From contig LUCW03002351.1 in NCBI GenBank assembly GCA_001586965.3, forward strand, positions 1 to 46,575: a stretch of 46,575 bases of DNA, written 5' to 3'. The stretch comes from Sphaeroforma sirkka (lineage: Eukaryota > Opisthokonta > Ichthyosporea > Ichthyophonida). A program made the position numbers and the translations under genes. How positions within the stretch are numbered: position 1 is the stretch's first letter; each line of letters starts with the position of its first letter. Below are positions 1 to 11,575 of the stretch, piece by piece. Below the pieces are notes generated by a model, which worked only from the letters and a program-made list of their open reading frames with translations, was not told where the DNA came from and did not search any database.

Positions 1-3
1 GAA

Positions 4-499
4 ATGCGTTTTGAATTATTGAGGTAAAGACTTTTATACCTAGTGTAATCGTTCTGTTGGACACAATGTGTGTAGATTTCTGACTTTGATCGATATCGTC
101 GTAATGTTTTAATCAGACTTGCACCACATGCATCTTTTGAGCTTCATTTAGGCGTCATCATGCCTTATGCTTTTTTTTTTTCTAAGGCCGTTGGTTTTAT
201 GGGATAGCTAAGGTGGGGGAATAATCAGGTACGTTTCGGAAGATGTGTTGTTTGCTGATATTGCGTCCTTCAAATTTCAATATGAACATACAGAACTTTG
301 ATCGTGAGGTTAATGAGCATGGCTGGTACGGGCTTCTTCTACACGTTGAGGAAAACAGGATGAAACCAAAGATGGTACTCCGTAAATACGATCCAGTTGG
401 TATGTATGTACCCAAAGCAGTATGTCTTTTCTTCTTCTTCGGATGTCAGCTCCTAATTGGCCAACGGTTCTGTATGCAGACTTTAGGTGTCTTGCGTAA
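4..499 (+). CDS. MRPL33: Ribosomal protein bL33, probably mitochondrial; three exons, one-base frameshift in exon 2
   Basis: Structural protein of the large ribosomal subunit; a mitochondrial location is inferred because the host is a eukaryote. Exons 4-23, 294-399 and 450-499 join at GT-AG sites (introns of 270 and 50 nt) to give about 58 residues, close to the ~55 of bacterial bL33. Exon 2 reads TLIVRLMSMAGTGFFYTLRK, matching the bL33 'V..AGTGFFYTT.K' strand; then the frame shifts by one base and continues KPKMVLRKYDPV, matching 'LRKYDPVV'. Exon 3 gives VLYADFRCLA and a TAA stop, matching the C-terminal 'HVLY.E' strand. One extra A in the A-run at 352-355 would restore the frame, so a sequence error is more likely than decay. 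The ATG at 4 is only three bases from the window edge, so an upstream exon cannot be excluded. Confidence 0.8.
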
Positions 500-2245
500 T
501 CACCGTTAAGCTATAAGATCGAGTGAGGAATGACGTATCCTTTATTACTATTATGAGAAGCTCTGCACTTCAGTGATGTAGGACCTCGGTCTATGCAATA
601 CTGTTGCTCCTACACCACTAGCAGTGCGCCAGAAACAACTAACTGGAAGTGCTTTGCGGCATACAGACGTGGTCGCGTATACGAATTTGCACCCCATATT
701 TCGGAGCTTCATCAGCATGTTAGCTGGGCTACTTCCAGACTACGTATATCGTAGAGACCTCATCGCTATGTTGTATCATTGCCCGGAAAAAGTCGTGAGG
801 TTAAGGATAATTGTTATATAATGCTCAGTTGAGTACATTCATTATGCAAGCTGGCTCAAGTCAATAATCCTTATTCTTCCTCTACTAGTGAGGCAACATG
901 TGTTGTTCCAGGAGAAGGAAAGACCAAGTAAGTTGGATCCTTGAGAATACTGGCGTGACCAGGCCGACACAAACGAAGATAGTATCTGCGTTAGCCAGGG
1001 CCACCAACAGCCGTAGCCAGTCAGTTGCGATCAATAAGTTAGAATGCGTTCTGGCGACATCACGGCACCCTGAGCGAGTATCGAAGTGAAACCATCACTC
1101 AAACGGAGTACGTGTAACGGATATGTGGAATATGTATTAAAATATACGAGGGTTGTCTCTGCACGTCGACTTTTGAAGAATCTGTAGTAGTAAGTGCGCC
1201 GAGCGCATCTGCTGTGCAAATTGGGTCAGACATTGTACATTAATGGCATTGTATATAAAATACTTTATGTATAAATGGCGTTGTATTTTAATGACATTGC
1301 ACTCATGTGTCCTTAGCAAATACAGACAGAGATTGTTATTCTGGCGAAGTGAACTTCGGACTTTGTCAATTCGAAGTCAGCAACCGCAGCACATTCGAAA
1401 GGTTCTTGCTGCCGATGGCATCCGGGCTTGTCAGGGGCCGGTGTGTGTATTGCACGTTGTACGGGTGTACTAAGTGGTCACATAGAGAACTCAATGGACA
1501 CAGGGGATTTTCTTCTTGATTATTTCTTCCTGATCTCCTTCATTCAGTTAGGATGATACTCAGCGCGCTGAATTGGAGTTGTTTATCGAAACATCTTCAG
1601 GTGGAAAATAAGAACATATCGCTAAATATCTATTGGGGATCATTTATAGTGAATTCTTACATTTGGAAAGCCGGCGGGTATTGGGTAGTGTATCACAGAA
1701 TACTTGCATATTTGCCCGTGCAATCACGCCAGTCTATACTTGAAAACGATCAACTCACTAACGATCCTATAAACGATGTTTACAATTGGCCCGGCTGCAA
1801 TGAGGTATACTCGTATCTTATCCGGGTGCATTATTTTGAACATGGGTAGCTTGAAATGCTGATAAATACATTGGAGATACTAAAGGAAATTCCGTATTAA
1901 AGTTGTGCAAAGCCCTCGGGTGGAGCGCCGCCTATCGAAAGGGAATCGGGTTAATATTCTAAAGTGTGACCCAGGTTCGTGTATGTGCACTTTTTACATT
2001 CGAATATATATATGTTCTAGCAACGAATTAAAATAGAATTATTTCGGAGTATACACAAAAGTGTGGAGGTATATTATATGAGCGAAGAAGTTACTTTTAA
2101 GAGGATTGTGACAGCAGGATCTGTTGATGGAGTATCTTTAATGCGAGTATTGAATGGACTACCCTGTCATCCTTACAGCACCTATCCTATATTCCTAATT
2201 GCTTCAGAACGAACGCTATGCGACCTATTTTTTTCTTCAATTCAC
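500..2245. other. Convergent intergenic stretch, no gene recognised
   Basis: Lies between the 3' ends of the bL33 and nuclease genes. Open frames of 60-98 codons occur on both strands (for example 1307-1519 and 1553-1849, +), but none has a recognisable domain, signal peptide or convincing splice context. There is no transposon signature and no long simple repeat. Confidence 0.5.
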
Positions 2246-5200
2246 TCAACTTAGTTCTACACGGGACTCCTCGGTGTTTGCGTTGGCACTACTACTCTTC
2301 GATCTACCAATCATCTTAACGGCCACAGCACCGATAATGGCACCTACGACAACTCCACCTGGAAACAAATTGATAGCATGCGTATAGTTAGAATGCGGAA
2401 ACCATAGGAACAGAACGGGGTCAGGTATTATATGTTACGGAGGCTACATCTGTCGATCGTACGCTACTCACACTTTAACCCGCGCCCTGCATGTATTTTT
2501 CAACATCTATGAGATATCAAATACTGCTATATCGTACTATTATATCGCCGACAAGATATCTAAGACAGTCGCAACCAACCATGCGCCACAAGATATTTGA
2601 CTTATCTCACGCGCTCGGTACTAACACCCATCTTTTTAACTTAAAAGTCATGCGGATGAGATACATGCCAGTTGTTTATCTAGCGTGCGTGGGCGCTTCG
2701 TATAATATACAAATGGGGAGCTACAGAATAATGCACTTCGTGTGTGCACCTGCATGACTACCCGCAACTACATATAACACCGCACCGCACACAATATACC
2801 AGAACACGCCATAAAATCGTACACATTAAAACACACCTATGATTCCACCAACTAGCGCTCCGGTGCTTACACCACCACCGTCACTCTCCGCCGCATCAGC
2901 TTCACTCTTAACCGATGCCGCGTCTTCAGTAGATGTCGAACTGATATTGAACGCCGGGAAGTTAGTCTCAGCGAAGATACCATCTAACACAGCAGCCAGA
3001 CGCATTCCTCCTATGACCACACGGGACTCCGCGATGAGATGGGCCTCGTCGGCATATGACTGTAAAGGTGTGGGAAGTGTATAGGGTTTGGAAGATGTTA
3101 AGCCTCTATCGTACTAATTCTTGACGAAAGATGGTGGCTATGAACAAGCCTGATATGTACGGACCAGCAACACTATGTCTACTAGCGAATTTCACAACTG
3201 AAATGCATCGTGCGCCGGACTTAATAGACCCACGCTCCTAATAGCTACAAGTCATATTCAACAATAGAACAGACATTAATGCAATCGCTCGCGTTTCACT
3301 CTATGTTCGGTTCCAGGTCACATAAAGTAATGCGAGTACAGAAGGCCATGTCGACAAGGACTGTATCATACCTGCTCCATCATTCCGTTCAACGGAGCTG
3401 CGTCGTACGAATCGACCCCAAGGTTGAAACTCTCATTCAACCAGATATCGATGGATTCCTCCATGCGCGTGCGATCTTCCTCTCGCGCCAAATCCGTGTC
3501 ATAGCCCATCTCGGCAAGCTTAGTAAGCGGATACTTCGCGACCAAAGCGGCGGCAAATTCTGTGTATTCGGGGTCACTCGCCTCGATTTCAGCTGGAAGG
3601 AAGGGAAATAGAGATCCGTTGAGAATACATTAGAGGTCGAACAAAAAAGTCACCGAAATGTATATTCTTGTAAATGACTGATACTTTGTAGTAGAGCATG
3701 ACTTGCGCTCCATCGAGCAAGTGATTGAATCAAATTTACATATTCTAACCACCTCATTTTGAACTATCATTACATAATCCATTGCGAAGTTGCACCGCAT
3801 ACGTCATAAAAGAATCCAACATATGGCAATTCATCCTTTTATCGTAGCACGTCTATCACACATACCCTGAAAATCATTGCCCCATAAAGTTTGTCCACTG
3901 TCCCACCAGGAATGCAGGTTAGTGGATTCATTGGCAGATGTGATGAAGGTCCATCGGTTGCCTCCAAAATCACTGGCAACCTCACCATCATACATCATGC
4001 AACGAGCCACGGCATGGTATGGCTGATTGCGAAAAAAGGTTATATTCAAAGATTCAGTAGGGGTTCGTGTACACCGCTTGCCACAAGAAATCTGGCACAT
4101 ATTTTCAAATCGTATACTGTACAATGGACACTTTTGTCTTCTAAGCACTTACGCACAGTATAGTAAGTTGTAATTTTACAGTCGCAGATATGATTCTTGC
4201 TAAAAAAATGGGTCACCGAATAAAAATCATTCACAGGGCAACGTAGGCAAAGCTAGCTATAGGTGATATGCCTTTTACGAGTAGGGGTTCCATACCTGAT
4301 GCACATCTCCGATCATATGTACTAAGAAGTTAAGGCCGAAGTGCGCGTACCAATGGGCTGTCTGGCGTCCATTGTATGTGTCAGGGATATCTGAACTGAG
4401 TTGCAACATCTGTGTCTTTGCGTCGACATCCGCACTCTACAGACGAGTGCACATATTTTAAATGGTGTACGAGTAATTTGGATAAATGAGGTGTATATAC
4501 AAACTACCATATATTTCTACGTCAGTGTGAACTGGACGTCATCACCCTTACACTAACTGCAATTAATATCTTCCGACATATCAAAAGTATATCATGATCC
4601 GAGATGACCAGATAGGCCTTTGTCCGTAGAGGACAATTCTCATATATCAAGCATCAATAAAAATCTATCTGCCTTTTTGAGGCGAACTCCTAAAATACAA
4701 CTACAATTTACTCAAAGCCAATATAGTCATCTTCCAGATCTTTTCTGTTTGAGTGCTCTAGAACTATCCATGCATACGAAATTCAGCTTTAGCGATGAAC
4801 CACACATAAACACATAAGAGCAGTACCGTGTCACAGTTAAGATTGTCGGGGTCGTATCTGATATTCACATAGTGCCAGATGCCGAAAATCTGCATGTTAT
4901 AGAAACTCTTGGCTACATCCGCCCAGGTGGCAGCCTGAACGAGCGTTGTGCTGCAGAAATGAAAGAAGTAATACCACAACGAACATATCAGTAATGTTAC
5001 TCATTCAGGAATATATTAAACAACTCAGATAGCGACGTAGCGTATATTTGTACGATTATGTTTCAATTGAATGGTCTTTTTCTCTCTCGAAAATTAAGTC
5101 CTTCCAAGGGTTCCAATTACTAGCAGCAAACACTTTCAGGGGTATTTACTTGTTTGCAGCCAACTTGTACATATTTACAAAAAAAAACTCAATGTAACCC

Positions 5201-5916
5201 CTGTGAAGTATTTACCTTTCTTGTTTCGGGCGAGAACTGCCCTGGGCGGCGTAATTACCCATCTCCCACTCGGTGACTTCGTCATTGTAGAGTGTGTCCA
5301 TGTAGGACAGAACATTATTGACTTGCTGTTCAAATTGATGTGCATTTACGACCATTTGAGTGCCTCGAAGTTATTTGAATTAGAAAAGTTATACAAGTTG
5401 CAACATAAGGCTCATAAGGCTCTGTCTGCTAATATGAACGCTATGAACGCCAATATATACGTTGATGGCGCTGAAAAATTCATGATATGCACCGTTATAC
5501 AAATTAGAGGGTGAAAAACGAAGCATTCCAAGTCATGTAGAAATATTTTCGGGCCCATTGGTATAAAAAATAAGAGTCTTCAGTGCTACAGATACTAACA
5601 TAGTTCAATACCTCGATAGAGTGAGCATTCTTCATATGCGAAGTAGCCACTGCGGCGACAACTGTGGTGTGAAAGGAGGCATGCTCAACAATTAGTCAAA
5701 AGCCAGATTTTTTAAGTGCACAACCATAAGCAATGTGTACTAAAATAAATTGTCCATGAAATCATATAATACTCTCTTTGCAGCGAATAAGTTTGCAGTT
5801 GAAAGCATCACTGACAAAATGGGCCGGGAAGACTCACGTTTATGTCCAACGTCCCACCATGCCTGTGAGCTGCCCACCAAGGTCAAGGCGATCGCTGATG
5901 CAGCGAACAGTTTCAT
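2246..5916 (-). CDS. S1/P1-type zinc nuclease / 3'-nucleotidase with signal peptide and C-terminal membrane anchor; nine exons, 405 aa
   Basis: Class I nucleases cut single-stranded nucleic acid and release 3'-phosphate from nucleotides using three zinc ions; this one should act at the cell surface or in a vacuole. Exons in coding order: 5838-5916, 5612-5661, 5216-5325, 4827-4950, 4296-4436, 3866-4022, 3372-3592, 2837-3059, 2246-2358; every junction is GT-AG and in phase. Residues 1-19 (MKLFAASAIALTLVGSSQA) are a signal peptide whose removal exposes Trp20, the N-terminal zinc ligand of the family. The other ligands are all visible: His25 (WWDVGHK), Asp91 (TWAD), His106 (WHYVN), His161 and Asp165 (VHMIGD), His171 (QPYH), His205 and Asp209 (NLHSWWD). 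WINES-like IWLNES follows. A glycine-rich hydrophobic helix at about 361-382 and a basic/serine tail (KMIGRSKSSS) end the protein, as in membrane-bound trypanosomatid 3'-nucleotidases. The gene appears intact. Confidence 0.93.
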
Positions 5917-7174
5917 TGCGATAATTTTTTGTTATACTAGTGCGTTGTCAGCATAAATGGATATGTTCTTAAAGATACTCTGGTTTAGGGATTATATACA
6001 TATATGTAGAATGGTAATTTAACAAAAAAAAAACGTCACCATTTGACTGAACTTGTGTCTAATTTAGAAGGCTGTAACTTTAAAGTATTATGTCATATAC
6101 CTTTCTCGCGCGTGTGATTAAAATTGATGTGCACGGATTACTGCGGTATGCGTAAAATTGATTTCCAATTGGCAATTGGCCAGTATCGGAAATAACCAAA
6201 TTTAGAATATTCACAACAGCTGACTTTTGTTTTTTGAAACAAAAACCAATATGTACATACATAGCCCTCTGCTATGGTACATATCACTCGACGTTTTCTA
6301 TCATGATGAGTCATCCTCACAACATTAACAAGAGAGAGACGGGCTGGGGGTCTGGGCCTGGGGCTGTCGGTTGAGGCTCTGGGGCTCTTGTTGAGAGAGT
6401 AGAGAGTAGCAGTGGGCATGTTTACTGTTTTAAGTGTTTTATGCCCATTTATTTTTCAGAAGTGTTTTCTCGTTAAAATGTTTTGACCATATTATTTCCT
6501 TCCTCATTCCGTCAAATACTTTTTACTCTCGTTACCTATTTGACAATAATTTGCAAATATCAACCTACCAAAAAAAGATACATATGTGATGTGATATATA
6601 CATAGTGTGGAGGTGGAGTGTGGCATTGTGCCCCTGGGCCCTGGAGGCTGGGGGTCTGGGCTCTGGACTCAAGTCTTCGGAGGGCTGGGCTAGTGCTTTT
6701 TTTAAAAAGGTCTATTTAATTCTGTTGTTACTATAGAAAACTGTGTTGTCAACTAAAAATAGAGTGGAACCACACGGCACACATAAATAAGTACATACAA
6801 CGTTTATAACTTTATAATATCGTTAATTAGTGATGTTCATTGTCGCTACGGCCTAAAATGCATACTTAGTGGTCGCAATTTAAAATATTTATATTTTTAA
6901 AAATACAATCGACTATTGTCTGCACAGTCTTGGAGTCTGGACTGTATTTATTTAACTCTGTATCATGTAGCGCATGTAGTGGAGTCAGAAAAAAAAAACC
7001 AAGGTACAAGCGTTTGTATTGGTCAAAATAAGAATGTAGGCATACCATATGCTATATAAGGCAACTTCTCAATTCTTTCCAAGCAGAAGTACAGAACTCA
7101 TAGAAAATCGACTACTCTAGTAGAGCCAGTGCCCAGTGTTTACATACTTCTTTTCCTACAGCTATTTACGGTAC

Positions 7175-7617
7175 CCAAATTTGAAATTCTAAAGGAGCAA
7201 AAGGGAAAGATTAGGCCGCAGGCCGACCCGTCTATTTTTGGGCCAAATTGAGGTTTCCACACTTTTACAATAACAAGATCATGAAATAAAAAAATATGTA
7301 TCATAAAGCCTATGTATTTATGTGTGTTTATATGCATATAGCCCTCTGTGCTCTCATTGCCGCCTTCATAGCTAATTCTAAAACTATTCATATATCGGTC
7401 ACAATTCTAAAGCAGAGAAAGGAAAGAGAAGGTCGCAGGCCGCAGGCCGAGGTCTCTATTGGGATCAAATGACATGTTTTGACACTATTACAATAGCAAG
7501 ACAATAAATTGAATATGTATCATAACATATGTATTTATTTGTGTTTGTATGGATATAGCCCTCCGTGTTCTCACTGCCCCATTCATAGCAATAACTATTT
7601 TAAATATCGGTCACAAT
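7175..7617. repeat. Diverged tandem duplication, unit about 220 bp
   Basis: Two copies in direct orientation share, in order: an 'ATTCTAAAG' start, a purine-rich AGG/AAAG stretch, a GCAGGCCGA block, TTTTACAATA.CAAGA, TATGTATCATAA, a TATGTATTTATTTGTGTTT-like run, then ATATAGCCCTC(T/C)GTG and ATTCATAGC. The copies differ at many positions, so the duplication is not recent. No coding potential is seen. Confidence 0.7.
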
Positions 7618-7694
7618 ATCACAAATTTTACACGTATACGAGCCGGGCATCTAGAGATATTCCTAAGTACATATATCGGTCACACACATCACAT

Positions 7695-7960
<266 letters not shown>

Positions 7961-8429
7961 TATTATATATATATATTATGTTATTACATTATATTATACA
8001 TATTATATATATATACGTTATTGTTGTTATTATTGGCCATTATTAACATATTATGTATATTATACATATTATTAGCTATTGCATACATATACATGTTATT
8101 GTTGCACATACGCATTATGTTTACATGTGCTATAGCATACAACACATATTTACTCATATGTAATACATATTACATGTCACATTAATATGGTTGTATGCAT
8201 GTAATACTCAACATTGGTACACCATATATACACGTTTAATATTATACACATGCATGCATACGTATAATATTATATGTATAATATTACACATTATTATATA
8301 TATATAGTATACATACATACATGTAATGTATAATATACATCAACACATACATATATGCATACGCACATATTATACATTACATTCATATGTATATCTCAAC
8401 ATATCCTCAACATAACATATATTCAATAT

Positions 8430-8508
8430 ATATATATATATATATATATATATTCTCAACATATATATAACACATATATATATATATATATCACATCACA
8501 ATATTATA

Positions 8509-8559
<51 letters not shown>

Positions 8560-9084
8560 AAATTAAACAATACACACACACACACACAAACATATATATA
8601 TATGGTAATTTCAATGATCCAAAAAAAGGTCATAGAAATTTAGGCATGCTCATCTGTTGATCGTGTATGCTCATTTTACATCATTAATAGGTACGAGATT
8701 GAATACATATATTTATATATATATATATATATATATGTATATGTATAAATATATATTAAATATAATATATATACATATATATATATGCATCGAAATATGT
8801 ATATATATACACACATATTAATATATATATATATCAATTTATATAAACAATACATATACACATTCTCACACACTTATCTTATATATATATATATGTGTGT
8901 GTGTGATTGATATATATAAATATATATATATATTTTTATATGCCAAGTTCGCGATCTACAAGGTTATTGCAAAAATTTAGATATGCTCAACTGTTGATCG
9001 TGTATGCTCATTTCACATTAGTGATAGATATAAGAGATTGATATATATAAAATATATATATATATTCATAAATATGCATTTATC

Positions 9085-9131
<47 letters not shown>

Positions 9132-9264
9132 ATACATATATATATATATCTATAAATAATGCATATATCATCATATATATATGCATCTATGCATATATTT
9201 ATATATTTATATATAAATTTATAATATATGTAGATATATAATTATATATATGCAAACATATATA

Positions 9265-9325
<61 letters not shown>

Positions 9326-9371
9326 AATATATATATATACAAATATATATATATATACATATATACATTTC

Positions 9372-9420
<49 letters not shown>
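8430..9420. repeat. Series of (TA)n arrays split by copies of a non-TA unit
   Basis: (TA)n tracts at about 8430-8452, 8516-8552, 8718-8737, 9090-9160, 9270-9350 and 9376-9418. Between and after them lie three copies of a unit of about 100 bp that contains 'AAGTTCGC.ATCTACAAGG', 'TATGCTCA.CTGTTGATC' and 'ATGCTC.TTT.ACAT': near 8612-8700 (5' part diverged), 8940-9035 and 9421-9510. Confidence 0.75.
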
Positions 9421-9421
<1 letters not shown>

Positions 9422-10272
9422 AGTTCGCCATCTACAAGGTAATTGTAAGGATTTTAGTTATGCTCACTGTTGATCACGGATGCTCTTTTACATTATTGAT
9501 AGATACATCATTGATAAATCTATGGCTAATGTAGGTCTATCGTACGAGTGAATTTGAAATATTCGCTGAATTTGAACCAAATTTAGTAACTCTCAATGTA
9601 TTCCTGCAAGCCCGTAGAACACTAGCAAAAAGCCCCTTCTTTCAAGAGTCTATGCTGCATAGATTTATTGGCTTAAAGGATTGGATTTGATCTGTTCGTA
9701 GGTCGATCGGACTTGCGTGTGGTATGTAGTAGTGAGACAAAGTACCCAAGTATACATATGCGTAATATACTTATACAAATACATAAATAAATATTATGAA
9801 TGTATGAAATTGATGTGAAGTATGGGCTCATTTGTACAGTGTGGCTGTGTGGCAGTGTTGCATGCTGGCGACTGGCGTCTGACGCGTGAATGCACTTGAC
9901 AGTTCTGTGCGCCAAAACTTGAATGGTCTATTGATAGCGCCTCATAAATTAGAGTCCGACCTGTGCGGCTGTGCCTGTTTATAATTGTCCGCTCATCAAG
10001 TCGATTAGTTACTAGCTCACTATCCATTAGATTAAAGTCTATCCAGCTATGGCGTGAGGCGTCGGACTTTACTGAGTATTGACAGTTTGACACACGCTCC
10101 TTACAGCGGTCGCACGCATAAATTTTATTTGTTGTAAAAATAAAATATATAAATAAATAAATAAAAAGTAGTCGCAATTTTTTCTCTCAAGTCTCAATAT
10201 TTTTAAATGCGTAAAACTTTTATCAGACTTAGTGCCACACTGCCTCCTGGCTGCCATAGCGGTCGCAAAACC

Positions 10273-10469
10273 AAAAGTCTGACCTATTGGTCGCAATCTC
10301 AACTATTTTTAAGGCTATATATGGAGCATATTTCAGTCTTCACTCTTACAAAAAAAACAGATGATCACTAAAAAAGTCTGACCTATTGGTCGCAATCTCA
10401 ACTATTTTTTAAGGCTATATATGGAGCATATTTCAGTCTTCACTCTTACAAAAAAACAGATGATCACTA
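10273..10469. repeat. Tandem duplication, unit about 98 bp
   Basis: Two almost identical copies (10273-10371 and 10372-10469) run from AAAAGTCTGACCTATTGGTC to AACAGATGATCACTA. They differ mainly in the length of A and T runs, which suggests a recent duplication. No open frame is conserved across them. Confidence 0.9.
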
Positions 10470-10559
10470 CTTGTAAAACACGCGAGGTCGCGAGAGGTGA
10501 TCACATTATTTTTAAAATTTACCTACTGAATTGTGTAGCTTAAGTTCCGATTCACGGCA

Positions 10560-10700
10560 TTTATTTATTTTTCAGTGATCAGTTCACTGTGAACAATGAA
10601 AACTGATGTGAGTGATAAGTGATAACTGATGCAGTGATGAGTGATGAACTGATAACTGATCAGTAATCAACAATTGATCACTGTGATCAATGAATTAATG
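10560..10700. repeat. TGATCA / ACTGATG-rich palindromic cluster
   Basis: Dense repeats of GTGATCA, AACTGAT and GTGATAA words. They include near-palindromes such as TGATCACTGTGATCA (10675-10689) and GTGATCAGTTCACTGTGAAC (10576-10595). Possible hairpins or protein-binding words; function unknown. Confidence 0.5.
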
Positions 10701-10839
10701 ATTCTTCTCGAATCTTTATTCACACACGAATTGTTTCACAGTTCACAACAATAAGGCGGATATGTATTCTTTTTTTAAAATAATAAGTACACTACAGTCC
10801 AGTACATATATAAATATTTACATATTTGAGGTCTGTAGA

Positions 10840-11135
10840 GGACTTTGGACTTTGGAGTGTGAGTGTGGAGTCTGTGGAGTGTGGACTGGACTGTGGAGTG
10901 TGGACTGGACTGTGGAGTGTGGACTGGACTGTGTGAGTGTGGAGTGTGGACTGTAGAGTGTGGAGTGTGGACAGAGTGACAGACCTGTGATGAGACTGTA
11001 GTAGAGATTTTAATAGAGACTGTAGACTGTAGAGTGTAGAGTTGTAGACTGTAGACTGTAGAGTGTAGAGTTGTAGACTGTAGACTGTAGTGTAGAGTTG
11101 TAGAGTGTAGAGTGTAGGAGTGAAGCCTGTGTACA
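10840..11135. repeat. GTGGACTGGACTGTGGA / GTAGACTGTAGAGTGTAGA minisatellite
   Basis: First part (10850-10975) is built of GAGTGTGGACTGGACTGTG units of about 20 bp. Second part (11000-11125) is built of TAGACTGTAGAGTGTAGAGT units. The reverse complement of the second type recurs at 13740-13960. Confidence 0.85.
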
Positions 11136-11405
11136 CTACTCAGTATTCACATGCCGGGAACTCAAGTCTCATATTTATAATGATATGGAATACATAGGGC
11201 AAAAAATATTTTCATAATACGTAGTACGGGAAGAATTTTGGATATCCTAAATATGTAATATGGCCAAAAGCTGAAATAGAATATGAAATAAGCGACCTAA
11301 AAATAGAAGACAGAGTCACAGATTTTATCAGTCGAGTACTAGCCTGGAGGTTCAATTTGGCTTCTTCAGTGCAGAAGACACGTTTAAAAAAAGACTGTTA
11401 GTCGC

Positions 11406-11575
11406 AATGTTCGGTCACGGCCCTCTGGATTTGGGTCTCTGCTAAATTCACGGCCCTCTGGATTTGGGTCTCTGCTAAATTCACGGCCCTCTGGATTTGG
11501 GTATCTGATAATTTTGATTTCCGCTACGACGAAACCTTGATTTCCGCTCGAGACCTTATCCAGAGGGCCGTGGTT
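11406..11575. repeat. Triplicated 33-bp unit followed by an inverted arm
   Basis: Three direct copies of a unit starting TCACGGCCCTCTGGATTTGG occur between about 11413 and 11510. The reverse complement CCAGAGGGCCGTG follows at 11560-11572, so any of the copies can pair with it to form a stem. No coding frame is apparent. Confidence 0.85.

Noticed and set aside
1307-1519. Possible small plus-strand gene
   Set aside because: No recognisable domain, no supporting splice pattern, and similar-sized random frames occur nearby.
3279-3611. Plus-strand open frame over the nuclease exon
   Set aside because: Antisense shadow of exon 7 (3372-3592), which has clear family motifs and splice sites.
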